Shown one piece after another: positions 1-6,143 of a stretch of 7,257 nucleotides of DNA (within the stretch, counting starts at the first letter, position 1; the number at the start of each line of letters is the position of its first letter). The notes below the pieces were generated by a model, which was given only the letters and a program-made list of their open reading frames with translations, did no database searches and was not told the origin of the DNA. The DNA is from Cyanobium sp. NIES-981 (GTDB lineage Bacteria; Cyanobacteriota; Cyanobacteriia; PCC-6307; Cyanobiaceae): NCBI GenBank assembly GCA_945907085.1, contig CAMDSS010000095.1, positions 1 through 7,257 of the forward strand, read 5' to 3'. Position numbers and translations under genes: made by a program.

Positions 1-116
1 ATCTTGAAAGGGCCATCAGCCAAGCAACTGCCGCAGGCCAAGCCACCCCTCCGGCTGTCGTGGCGGGTTCGCTGTATCTGATTGGCCATCTCCTCGCCAC
101 AGTTGCGAGAGAGTGA
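1..116 (+). CDS. folC: Folylpolyglutamate synthase / dihydrofolate synthase, C-terminal end (partial)
   Basis: Only the last 37 codons are present, read from base 3 to the TGA at 114-116. The peptide ends with VVAGSLYLIGHLLATVARE. A hydrophobic stretch followed by GSLYLIG is the usual C-terminal signature of FolC/Mur-ligase-type folylpolyglutamate synthases, where the last beta strand and helix of the C-terminal domain carry a V-x-GSLYLxG motif. The family adds glutamate to folates (and in many bacteria to dihydropteroate) in the cytoplasm using ATP. The catalytic P-loop and central domain lie upstream of the window, so the call rests on this short tail alone. The stop codon overlaps the GTG of the next gene (GTGA at 113-116), which suggests co-transcription and translational coupling. 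Another Mur-ligase-like protein cannot be fully excluded. Confidence 0.75.
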   Translation, partial: LERAISQATAAGQATPPAVVAGSLYLIGHLLATVARE

Positions 117-628
117 ACCCCCCGAGAGCGATCTCCATGGCCCAGGTCATCCACCTTCTGATCAGCCTGGTGATCAGCCTGGCCATCAGTCTTGGTGCGG
201 GGATCGCCCCGGTCCTCGCCTTTGAAGGCGTGGATTACACCCTCACCAACCAAAACGAGCAGAACTTCAGCAACCGCGATCTGGCCGACACCTCCTTCGC
301 CGGCGCCAGTGGTCGCCACGCCGATTTCAGCGGCTCCGACCTGCACGGCGCGATCTTCACCCAGGCCGCCTTCCCCGAGGCCAACTTCGCCGGAGCCGAC
401 CTCAGCAATGTGTTGATGGACAAGGTGGATTTCAGTGGTGCCGATTTCACCAATGCGGTGCTTGCCGGCTCCATCGCCTCAGGCAGCAGCTTCATTGGGG
501 CCACCGTCACCAATGCCGACTTCAGCGATGCCCTGATTGATCGCCTCGACCAGCGCTCCCTCTGCCGGGACGCCGAGGGCACCAACCCCACCACGGGGGT
601 CAACACCCGGGCCAGCCTGGGCTGCTAA
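113..628 (+). CDS. Exported (probably thylakoid-lumen) pentapeptide-repeat protein
   Basis: This 171-residue protein has a signal peptide and then a pentapeptide-repeat solenoid. The hydrophobic core is at about residues 12-35, with a likely signal peptidase I site after VLA (residue 36, before FEGVDYTL). From about residue 51 to 145 units such as NFSNRDL, DFSGSDL, NFAGADL and DFSGADF give the A(D/N)LxX periodicity of a right-handed quadrilateral beta helix. The tail has two cysteines (151 and 171) in a CRDAEGTNP...SLGC pattern typical of cyanobacterial lumenal members, and they could form a disulfide. The molecular role of this family is unknown; scaffold or binding functions are the usual guess. 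The GTG at 113 is chosen because it overlaps the folC stop (GTGA) and gives an Arg in the signal n-region. The ATG at 137 (residue 9) is a serious alternative and would still leave a usable signal peptide. Its stop lies 4 bp from the convergent oxidoreductase stop. Confidence 0.85.
   Translation: MNPPRAISMAQVIHLLISLVISLAISLGAGIAPVLAFEGVDYTLTNQNEQNFSNRDLADTSFAGASGRHADFSGSDLHGAIFTQAAFPEANFAGADLSNVLMDKVDFSGADFTNAVLAGSIASGSSFIGATVTNADFSDALIDRLDQRSLCRDAEGTNPTTGVNTRASLGC
159..194 (+). repeat. 12-bp tandem repeat inside the signal-peptide coding region
   Basis: TGATCAGCCTGG occurs twice in direct succession (159-170 and 171-182) without a mismatch. A third, diverged copy follows (183-194, CCATCAGTCTTG, 8 of 12 matching). 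In the reading frame of the pentapeptide-repeat gene they encode ISL-V, ISL-A, ISL, the hydrophobic core of the signal peptide. Each unit is four codons, so gain or loss of a copy would keep the frame and change the length of the h-region. Confidence 0.8.
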
Positions 629-632
629 GTGG

Positions 633-2027
633 CTAGCGCCCCCGCTCCAGCCAGCCCCGCAATTTGCCGGGGTTGAGCAGGCCCGCCGGGTCGTAGGCCG
701 CCTTGGCTGCCACCTGGTCGGCATCCACCACCCCCAAACCACCGTCTTCGGCGGTGATCACATGGGGATTGAACACAAACGCCCCCAGCTCTTGGCAGTG
801 GGCCATCAGCGCTTCGAGGGGTTCTGCCCCCCGCCAGCGCACCAGGGGCAAGGCCGCCAACCGGGCCGCGCCCCCCTGGCGCACCGCCTCGACATGCCAG
901 AGCAGGTCGTCGCCCCAGCGCTGGCGCAGGGCATCGATACAGGCCGCCTCAGGCTGGGGCAAGAGCAGCTGCAGGTAGGTCCAGCCGGGATGGTGGGCGC
1001 GCCAATGCAGGGTGGTGTGGTTCCAGCTGAGTTCCCGCAGGGGCAGGCCGGGGCCCGCCGCAGTTGCCGCCACCTGCCAGCGCACGCAGCCCCCCAACCC
1101 AGCCAGCCAGGCCGGCAGGGTTTCGAGGGCATCGGGAGCGGCCCACAGCAGCAGCCGATGCTCGCCAGCAGCTGGCGCCGGACAGGCCGCGGGCCAGGGC
1201 ATGGCCGCCGCCACCGGAGCCTCCAGCAGGGTGATGGCCTCCAGCAGCAGGGCCGATTGCCCCAACTGGCCCGCCGCAGCGAGGGCCCGATCAAAGCTCT
1301 CAAAACCCACCACCAGCTGCTGCCAGCCCACCGCCTCGGTGGTGGCGAGGCGCAGGGCCGTGATGATGCCGTTGGTGCCATAGGCGTGGTTGAGCGGTTC
1401 GCTGGCCGCCCCATCCAGACGCAACAGCCGGGGCTGGTCCTCCACGGTCACCACCTCCAGGCCGAGCAGGTTGCCTGGATCGCGCAAAAAGCCCCAGCGC
1501 AGGGAGCCAATCCCGCCGGAGCCCCCGCCGATGAAGCCCCCCACCGTGGCGCTGCGGTAGGTGCTGGGCACCAGGCGCAGGGCCCGGCCCTGGCCGGCCA
1601 ACTGCTGGTCCAATGGGGCCAACCCGCAGCCCGCCTCCACCTCCACCACGCCGGTTTCGGGGTCGATGTGGCGCACCCGGTTCAGGCCCTTGAGCTCGAG
1701 CACCACCCCGCCGGCCAAGGGCACGCACTGGCCGTAATTGCCCGTGCCCGCCCCCCGCAGGGTGAGGGGCACCCCATGGCGACTGCAGGCCCCAGCCACC
1801 AGCTGCACCTGCTCCACGCTGGTGGCCAGCACGGCCAGCTGGGCGCAGCAGCCCTCCAACTGGGGCACCAACACGGGCGAATAGTCGTAAAAATCCCGCG
1901 ACAGCCGCTGCAGCTCTGCCCCACCAACCACCAGCTGGAGGCAGGGATCGGCTTGGGCCAGTTCAGCGGCCAGGGCGGCCACCTGGGCCCCGCTCACCCG
2001 CAACCCGTTCACGTCCGCGTGATTCAC
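633..2027 (-). CDS. FAD-binding oxidoreductase, PCMH type (GlcD-like)
   Basis: The product is about 464 residues with the FAD-binding PCMH fold of flavoprotein dehydrogenases and oxidases. Visible signatures are a hydrophobic beta strand leading to RGAGTGNYGQ (about residues 91-100, pyrophosphate-binding loop), GGVVLELKGLNRV (107-119), the IDPETGVVEVEAGCGL segment (121-136) and the glycine-rich VGGFIGGGSGGIGSLRWG (162-179). The C-terminus DPAGLLNPGK is the usual end of the FAD-linked oxidase C-terminal domain in the GlcD/lactate dehydrogenase group. The histidine used for covalent FAD in berberine-bridge enzymes is not obvious, so FAD is probably non-covalent. The substrate is unknown; a 2-hydroxy acid is a family-based guess. 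The start is uncertain. GTG at 2027 leaves 43 bp after the amidohydrolase stop but has no clear ribosome site, while GTG at 2012 has GGTGA upstream. The gene is probably the last of the DUF4359-amidohydrolase-oxidoreductase operon. Confidence 0.85.
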   Translation of the reverse strand: MNHADVNGLRVSGAQVAALAAELAQADPCLQLVVGGAELQRLSRDFYDYSPVLVPQLEGCCAQLAVLATSVEQVQLVAGACSRHGVPLTLRGAGTGNYGQCVPLAGGVVLELKGLNRVRHIDPETGVVEVEAGCGLAPLDQQLAGQGRALRLVPSTYRSATVGGFIGGGSGGIGSLRWGFLRDPGNLLGLEVVTVEDQPRLLRLDGAASEPLNHAYGTNGIITALRLATTEAVGWQQLVVGFESFDRALAAAGQLGQSALLLEAITLLEAPVAAAMPWPAACPAPAAGEHRLLLWAAPDALETLPAWLAGLGGCVRWQVAATAAGPGLPLRELSWNHTTLHWRAHHPGWTYLQLLLPQPEAACIDALRQRWGDDLLWHVEAVRQGGAARLAALPLVRWRGAEPLEALMAHCQELGAFVFNPHVITAEDGGLGVVDADQVAAKAAYDPAGLLNPGKLRGWLERGR

Positions 2028-2070
2028 CGTTGAACGCCCAAGTCTTGGATGCCCCCAGCCTGCTCCACCT

Positions 2071-3393
2071 TCACCCCAGAGCTCCTGCCACGGGACCAGG
2101 AACCAGGCCCGCCAAGAGCGGTGATGGCTGTTCGGAGCCCGGGGGCTCGAGCCATTGGCCCGCCCGGAGCACCCGCCGCTGGGGGCAGCGGGCCAGCAGC
2201 TCCGCCCAACCGCTGGCCGCCAGCACCACCAGATCCGCGGGGCCGCCCACCCGCAACACCCCATCCCAGGCCAGGCCCAGCAGGGCCGATGCGGCAGTGG
2301 TAAACGGCGCTAAGCCCTGGCGCTGAATCGGCACCAGGTGGCAGGCCGGCAAGGCAAAACGCAGCAACTCAATCGGATCGCCGTCGCCGCCTGGAAACCA
2401 GGGATCTTGCAGGTTGTCGGCGCCCACCGCCACCGTGACCCCCGCCCGCTGCAGGCTGCGAATCGGCGCCTGGGCCCGCAGCACCGGCGTCTGGCCTGGG
2501 CGACGGCCCAGCAGCCACTGGTTGGTGAGCGGCAAGGCCACCACCCCCAGGCCAGCGGCGGCCATCTGGTCGGCTAGCCGATCAAGGGCCCTCTCGCCCA
2601 ACAGGCCCATGCTGCAGCTGTGGCTGCAGGTGATCGGCACCCTGCTCCGTTGCTCCAAAGCCTGCCGGGCCACCAGGGCCACGCCCCGACCCGGTTGGCG
2701 GTCAGCCTCATCCACATGCAAATCCACCCCGCAGCCAAGCTGCTCCGCCAGGGCCAGCAGGGATGCCAAGGCTTCCTGCTCCGCCAAAGCCGCACCCCCA
2801 TAGGGAGGCCCGAGCACCCCGCCGAGCAAGCCGCCCCAATCGGCCACCTGCCGGGCGAAGGCCTTGCCCTCGGGGCTGGACCAATACGGCAGCGGCACCA
2901 GGGCCACCAACTGCAACTCGACCCGGCCATGCCAACGCTGGCGCAGGGCCAGCAGGGCCTGCCAACTGGCCTGGGCCCCAGGGCCACCGCTGTCGATATG
3001 GGTGCGCATCGCCCGCAGGCCATAGCGCCAACCCCGCCCCAAGGCCATTTCCGCGCGGGCCAACACCTGGGCCTCGCTGCGCTGGCCATGCTCCCGCTGG
3101 TTTTGGGCCAGGGCCTCGGCCATGGTGCCCTCCCAGTTGGGGAAGAGAGCGCCGGTGAAGGCCTTGTCCAGGTGGGCATGGGGCTCCACCAAAGGGGTCA
3201 GGGCCAGGGGTAACGGGGAGCCACCGCCGCCCGGGGCAAGGGGCTGGATCCCCCGCACCAGGCCTGCGGCGTGGTCGATTTGCACCGCCACCAGCCCCTC
3301 CCGATCGGCCCGGGGCAAGGTTTGGAGGGTCGGATCCAACAGGCAGCGCGGCATCCGCACCTGCAGGGGCCGGGCCAAGGGCAAGGCGGTCAC
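2071..3393 (-). CDS. Cytosine-deaminase-like metal-dependent amidohydrolase (CodA family)
   Basis: The 440-residue protein belongs to the amidohydrolase superfamily and is closest in motif layout to E. coli cytosine deaminase (CodA). Metal ligands can be placed: EPHAHLD (His72, His74), DLHVDEAD (His226, with Glu229 as the proton shuttle), SHS (His258) and GADNLQDPWFP (Asp326). The NPL-like region (LPLTNQWLLGRR) and the closing beta segment PADLVVL also match. However, the CodA substrate glutamine (Gln156, in LQIVAFPQ) aligns with proline in LQLVALVP, and the residue after the catalytic Asp is Asn where CodA has Asp314. It is therefore probably a deaminase or hydrolase of a different ring or amide substrate. 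GTG 3393 is chosen because it overlaps the DUF4359 stop (GTGA, 3390-3393) and the protein then starts just before the first beta strand. An in-frame extension to 3492 is open but unlike the family. Confidence 0.85.
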   Translation of the reverse strand: MTALPLARPLQVRMPRCLLDPTLQTLPRADREGLVAVQIDHAAGLVRGIQPLAPGGGGSPLPLALTPLVEPHAHLDKAFTGALFPNWEGTMAEALAQNQREHGQRSEAQVLARAEMALGRGWRYGLRAMRTHIDSGGPGAQASWQALLALRQRWHGRVELQLVALVPLPYWSSPEGKAFARQVADWGGLLGGVLGPPYGGAALAEQEALASLLALAEQLGCGVDLHVDEADRQPGRGVALVARQALEQRSRVPITCSHSCSMGLLGERALDRLADQMAAAGLGVVALPLTNQWLLGRRPGQTPVLRAQAPIRSLQRAGVTVAVGADNLQDPWFPGGDGDPIELLRFALPACHLVPIQRQGLAPFTTAASALLGLAWDGVLRVGGPADLVVLAASGWAELLARCPQRRVLRAGQWLEPPGSEQPSPLLAGLVPGPVAGALG

Positions 3394-3812
3394 GAAGCCC
3401 GACGGGGGGGATGGGTCTGTTGACCCGATTCCAACAGCACAAAGGTGCCGGCAATCGCCAGCACCGTTGCGTGGAAGCGGGGCACCTGCCAAGCCAGCAG
3501 GTTTTGGCCACCAATTTCGGCCCGGTAAATGCTGAACACCCCGAAGTTCTGGCGCCTGGCCTGATCGCGCACCAGGCGGCCCAGGGCCTGCCTCTGGTCA
3601 TGGACCAGCCCGTGGCAATTGCTCAGGGCCAGGCGCATCACCGCCGGCAGGCCGTCATCGCTGCAGAGCTCGTCACTGATTTCATCCACCAGGCGCTCGG
3701 AGGCAAAGGTCTCGAGGTCGGCTGGCGAAGGATTGCTGATCGCCAGGCCCGCAGCCCCAAGGGCAATCGCCAAGGCGATCGGAATCCAGGGCCGACGGGA
3801 TGAAATGCTCAA
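3390..3812 (-). CDS. DUF4359 family membrane-anchored protein
   Basis: From a TTG at 3812 the product is 140 residues. It has a short basic N-terminus (RRPW), one hydrophobic segment at about residues 10-26 (IPIALAIALGAAGLAIS), then NPSPADLETFASERLVDEI, two cysteines (50 and 66) and the motif RRQNFGVFSIY (87-97). This layout, with an NPS turn after the membrane segment and the RRQN-FxxFSIY block, matches the cyanobacterial DUF4359 family, whose function is unknown. A second hydrophobic stretch near 115-127 is probably part of the fold. The start is not settled. TTG 3812 puts the membrane helix near the N-terminus. GTG 3854 is the next option, and a TTG at 3869 would lie inside the tRNA gene. 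No convincing ribosome site precedes any of them. Its stop overlaps the amidohydrolase GTG, so it is probably the first gene of that operon. Confidence 0.7.
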   Translation of the reverse strand: MSISSRRPWIPIALAIALGAAGLAISNPSPADLETFASERLVDEISDELCSDDGLPAVMRLALSNCHGLVHDQRQALGRLVRDQARRQNFGVFSIYRAEIGGQNLLAWQVPRFHATVLAIAGTFVLLESGQQTHPPRRAS

Positions 3813-3836
3813 AACCTTGGCTGTCAGGCACCTTGG

Positions 3837-3842
3837 TACATT
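3837..3842 (+). promoter_or_regulatory. Possible -10 element for tRNA-His
   Basis: TACATT lies 12 bases before the first base of the mature tRNA, where a short 5' leader would place a promoter. A TTGGCT at 3817-3822 is a poor -35 candidate because the spacer is only 14 bases. The element falls in the DUF4359 start region on the other strand. This is a position-based guess. Confidence 0.25.
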
Positions 3843-3854
3843 GGCACCGATCAC

Positions 3855-3928
3855 GGCGGGCGTCGCCAAGTGGTTAAGGCAGCGGCTTGTGGTGCCGCCA
3901 TTCGGGGGTTCAAGTCCCCTCGCTCGCC
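3855..3928 (+). tRNA. tRNA-His, anticodon GTG
   Basis: A complete cloverleaf can be drawn. The acceptor arm is 3856-3862 (GCGGGCG) with 3921-3927 (CGCTCGC, one G-U pair). The D arm is 3865-3867 with 3878-3880. The anticodon stem GCGGC/GCCGC is 3882-3886 with 3894-3898 and its loop TTGTGGT gives anticodon GTG at 3889-3891. The T stem is 3904-3908 with 3916-3920 and its loop is TTCAAGT. The extra G at -1 (3855) facing C73 (3928) is the identity element of tRNA-His and is encoded in the genome. CCA is not encoded (CT follows), so the CCA end must be added after transcription. The 3' end overlaps, on the opposite strand, the last codons and stop of the DUF1611 gene. Confidence 0.97.
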
Positions 3929-5061
3929 CTTTGACCCCCTTCCTCTTCCAGGCCCTTGGGCTCGGAAGAGGTTTTTTTATGGCTGGCCTGCAGCAAAGCG
4001 TTCAGTAGCCGATCCGCGCCCCCTACACCTTCGCGCACCGCATCGGCGCAGGGCAGGCCCGTTGCCTTTTCCACCGCGGCAATCGCAGCTTCGGCCGCGG
4101 CGGCCTCAAGCAGGGCGGTGTTCAAGGCAATCGCCCGCACCCTCGGCGCTGGCGCCAACGACGTAGCCGGCCTGGCCAAGGCGGCCAGCGCTTCCACCGC
4201 CCCAATCAGCTGGGGCAACGGCGGCAAGGGCACCTCCGCCAGGCCCCGGATGTGGGCCTGGCCAGCCCGGTGCACCAACAGCAAATCGGTGGGTTGGCTG
4301 CCCCGCAGCAGGGGCAAGGTGGCCGTGGAACCCGGGTGGCAGAGCGAACCCTGGCCTTCGACCAGTACCCAACTGGTGGCATCCCCCCCGGCAGCAGCGG
4401 CCAGCACCGCCTGCTCCACGGCCCCAGCGGCGTAATCCACCCGCACCGCATCCAGGGCCACCCCAGCCCCACTGATCAAAATGCCCGCCTGGCCCGTGCC
4501 CACAAAGCGGGCATCCAGCCCGCGCCTGAGCGCCGCGGCCTGCAACTCCAGGCAAGCGCTCATCTTGCCCACGGCCATGTCGCTGCCCACCGCCAACAGG
4601 CGCCGGCCGGGTAGGGCTGCGGCGCGGCCGGCGGCCACCACCAAATCCAAAGGCTCCCGGCGCAGATCCCAAATCCAGGCCCCGCTTTGCACCAGGGCGG
4701 CCAAGGCGGGGTCATCACCCAGGTGGGTATGGAGGCCACTGGCCACCGAGAGGCCCGCCCGCAAGGCCGCCACCACATCGGCGTGCACGGCCGGAGGCAA
4801 ACGACCGCCAGAGGGGGCCAACCCCACCACGGCCACCTGGGGCCCATGGGCCAGGGCCTCCGCCACCGAAGCCACGATGGGCACCGCCCGATCGATCCCC
4901 GTGATCGCCCCCAGGTTTTGGCCGGCGTACTCGGGATCCACCACCGCCACGATCGGCCCCTTTCGGTAGCGCAACATCGCCAGGCCCGTCTTGCCGGTGA
5001 GGTTGGCGGTGCCGCCGTGCAACAGCAGCACCACCGGTGCCTGGGGATCGAGCTGGGTCAT
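3910..5061 (-). CDS. DUF1611 domain protein, DgcN-like
   Basis: The 383-residue product has the DUF1611 layout: an N-terminal Rossmann-like domain (VVLLLHGG at 10-17, IVAVVDPEYAGQNLG at 37-51) and a C-terminal P-loop NTPase-like domain. The latter has a Walker-A-like loop GSDMAVGKMS (159-168), the VGTGQAGILISG segment (187-198) and VEGQGSLCHPGS (234-245). DgcN of marine bacteria, a member of this family, is reported to be a D-glutamate N-acetyltransferase acting with the enolase-superfamily enzyme DgcA. The upstream neighbour here is also an enolase-superfamily epimerase, coupled through ATGA at 5058-5061, which fixes the start at ATG 5061. The core ends near residue 358 (LLNALLQ). The remaining polar tail, rich in Lys, Glu and Gly, is encoded antisense to the tRNA-His terminator and tRNA 3' end. 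The exact substrate in cyanobacteria is unknown. Confidence 0.87.
   Translation of the reverse strand: MTQLDPQAPVVLLLHGGTANLTGKTGLAMLRYRKGPIVAVVDPEYAGQNLGAITGIDRAVPIVASVAEALAHGPQVAVVGLAPSGGRLPPAVHADVVAALRAGLSVASGLHTHLGDDPALAALVQSGAWIWDLRREPLDLVVAAGRAAALPGRRLLAVGSDMAVGKMSACLELQAAALRRGLDARFVGTGQAGILISGAGVALDAVRVDYAAGAVEQAVLAAAAGGDATSWVLVEGQGSLCHPGSTATLPLLRGSQPTDLLLVHRAGQAHIRGLAEVPLPPLPQLIGAVEALAALARPATSLAPAPRVRAIALNTALLEAAAAEAAIAAVEKATGLPCADAVREGVGGADRLLNALLQASHKKTSSEPKGLEEEGGQRASEGT
3942..3978 (+). terminator. Rho-independent terminator of tRNA-His
   Basis: CCTCTTCC (3942-3949) pairs perfectly with GGAAGAGG (3964-3971). An inner stem formed by GGCC and GGCT (one G-U pair) continues it after an A-C mismatch and closes a short CTTG loop. 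Seven T residues follow immediately (3972-3978). It begins 14 bases after the tRNA ends and acts on the plus strand. On the minus strand the same DNA encodes residues 362-374 of the DUF1611 protein and has no T tract after the hairpin, so it should not stop transcription in that direction. Confidence 0.92.
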
Positions 5062-6143
5062 GGCCGTAATCCTTGCGGGCCGATGCCCAACCCCGCTCCG
5101 CTGGGGGGCTGCAGCCGATCCCCTTGGCACTCCAAACCCACAAACGGATCGTCCACCAGGTTGAGATGGCTATCGAGATCGGGCCAGCGCACCAGGGGCA
5201 ACAGATGGGCCGCGGCCCCGTTTAGCAAGCTGCCATCGGAGTAGCAGCCGAGCATCACGGCCAAATCCAGGCCCTGGGCAGCGCGGGCCATCACCAGGGC
5301 CTCCGAAAGGCCCCCGCTTTTGAGCAGCTTGATGTTGATGCCATCCACATGGGGGGCCAGGCGCACCAGATCGGCCAAATTCCAGCAACTTTCATCCGCC
5401 ACCAAGGGCATCGGGCAATCCGGGGCCAAAGCCGCAAATCCCGCCCTATCGGCCTCGGCATCGGCCAGGGGCGCCAGGGGCTGCTCCAGCAACACCACCC
5501 CATGGGCCGCCAAGGGTTCGACCATGGAGCGGGCCCCAGCCAAGCTCCAGCCCCCATTGGCATCCACCTGCAATTCGATCGCCGTGCCGGTCGCCCCTTT
5601 GCGGGCCTCCAGGGCCTGGGCCACGGCCCGCAGCAGGGCTAGATCGTGGTCGAGGCCATCGGGGCTACCGAGCTTGAGCTTGATCCGGGTGGCTGGCAAC
5701 TGCTGCCACCAGCGCTCAAGCCGGGCAAGAACCGCAGGAATCTGCCCCAAGCCCAGGGTCACGCTGGTGGGAACACACGCAGCTGGATCCAGACCCCAGA
5801 GCTGCCACAGCGGCGCCCCCAGCCGCTGGCCCCACCAATCGTGCAGGGCCAGATCCAGGCCGCACCGGGCCGGGGGGCTCAATCTGGCGAGCAGGGGTTC
5901 GAGGGCCTGGCGTGGTTCGCAGCTGCGGGCTTCGAGCAAAGGAAACACGGCCTCCAATTCGGCCGCGATGGCGGGGGTCTCGTAGCAGCGATGGCCCGTA
6001 TCCAAGCCACCGGTTTCGCCGATGCCGCGGATGCCGTCCTGCTCCACCACCACCAGCAGGTGCTCCACCGCGGCGGTGGTGCCCCGGCTGATCGCCAGCG
6101 GCACGGCCTTGGTGAGGGGAAAGTTCCGCAGGCTGCAGCGCAT
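5058..6143 (-). CDS. Dipeptide epimerase-like enolase-superfamily enzyme (AEE/DgcA-like)
   Basis: The 361-residue protein is a muconate-lactonizing subgroup member of the enolase superfamily. The N-terminal capping domain starts with LTKAVPLAISRGTT. The barrel carries the KxK base (KLKLG, Lys155/Lys157), Mg2+ ligands Asp194 (VDANGGW), Glu220 (LLEQPL) and Asp250 (ADES), and the opposite base Lys272 in NIKLLKSGG. A DLD motif near the C-terminus (Asp322, Asp324) corresponds to the Asp-x-Asp that in L-Ala-D/L-Glu epimerases binds the free ammonium of the dipeptide, so a dipeptide or N-substituted glutamate substrate is likely. The family epimerises the alpha carbon of the C-terminal residue and helps recycle murein peptides. 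ATG 6143 matches the usual N-terminus; no ribosome site is seen because the leader is C-rich. The stop overlaps the DUF1611 start, so both proteins probably work in one pathway. Confidence 0.9.
   Translation of the reverse strand: MRCSLRNFPLTKAVPLAISRGTTAAVEHLLVVVEQDGIRGIGETGGLDTGHRCYETPAIAAELEAVFPLLEARSCEPRQALEPLLARLSPPARCGLDLALHDWWGQRLGAPLWQLWGLDPAACVPTSVTLGLGQIPAVLARLERWWQQLPATRIKLKLGSPDGLDHDLALLRAVAQALEARKGATGTAIELQVDANGGWSLAGARSMVEPLAAHGVVLLEQPLAPLADAEADRAGFAALAPDCPMPLVADESCWNLADLVRLAPHVDGINIKLLKSGGLSEALVMARAAQGLDLAVMLGCYSDGSLLNGAAAHLLPLVRWPDLDSHLNLVDDPFVGLECQGDRLQPPSGAGLGIGPQGLRP

Noticed and set aside
537..2033. Plus-strand open frame of 498 codons opposite the FAD oxidoreductase
   Set aside because: It is Gln/Gly/His/Pro-rich, has no recognisable domain, and mirrors the codon positions of the minus-strand gene, which shows clear PCMH motifs. 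Such shadows are normal at this GC content.
2620..3213. Plus-strand open frame of 197 codons opposite the amidohydrolase
   Set aside because: No domain or ribosome site; explained as antisense shadow of a gene with intact catalytic motifs.
3770..3785. HIP1-like octamers (for example GGCGATCGG)
   Set aside because: Only 7 of 8 bases of GCGATCGC match and no perfect copy was noticed in the window, so this is not evidence for HIP1-rich cyanobacteria.
3813..3869. N-terminal extension of DUF4359 from TTG 3869
   Set aside because: It would start inside the tRNA-His acceptor/D-arm region on the opposite strand and adds residues before the membrane segment without family-like features.
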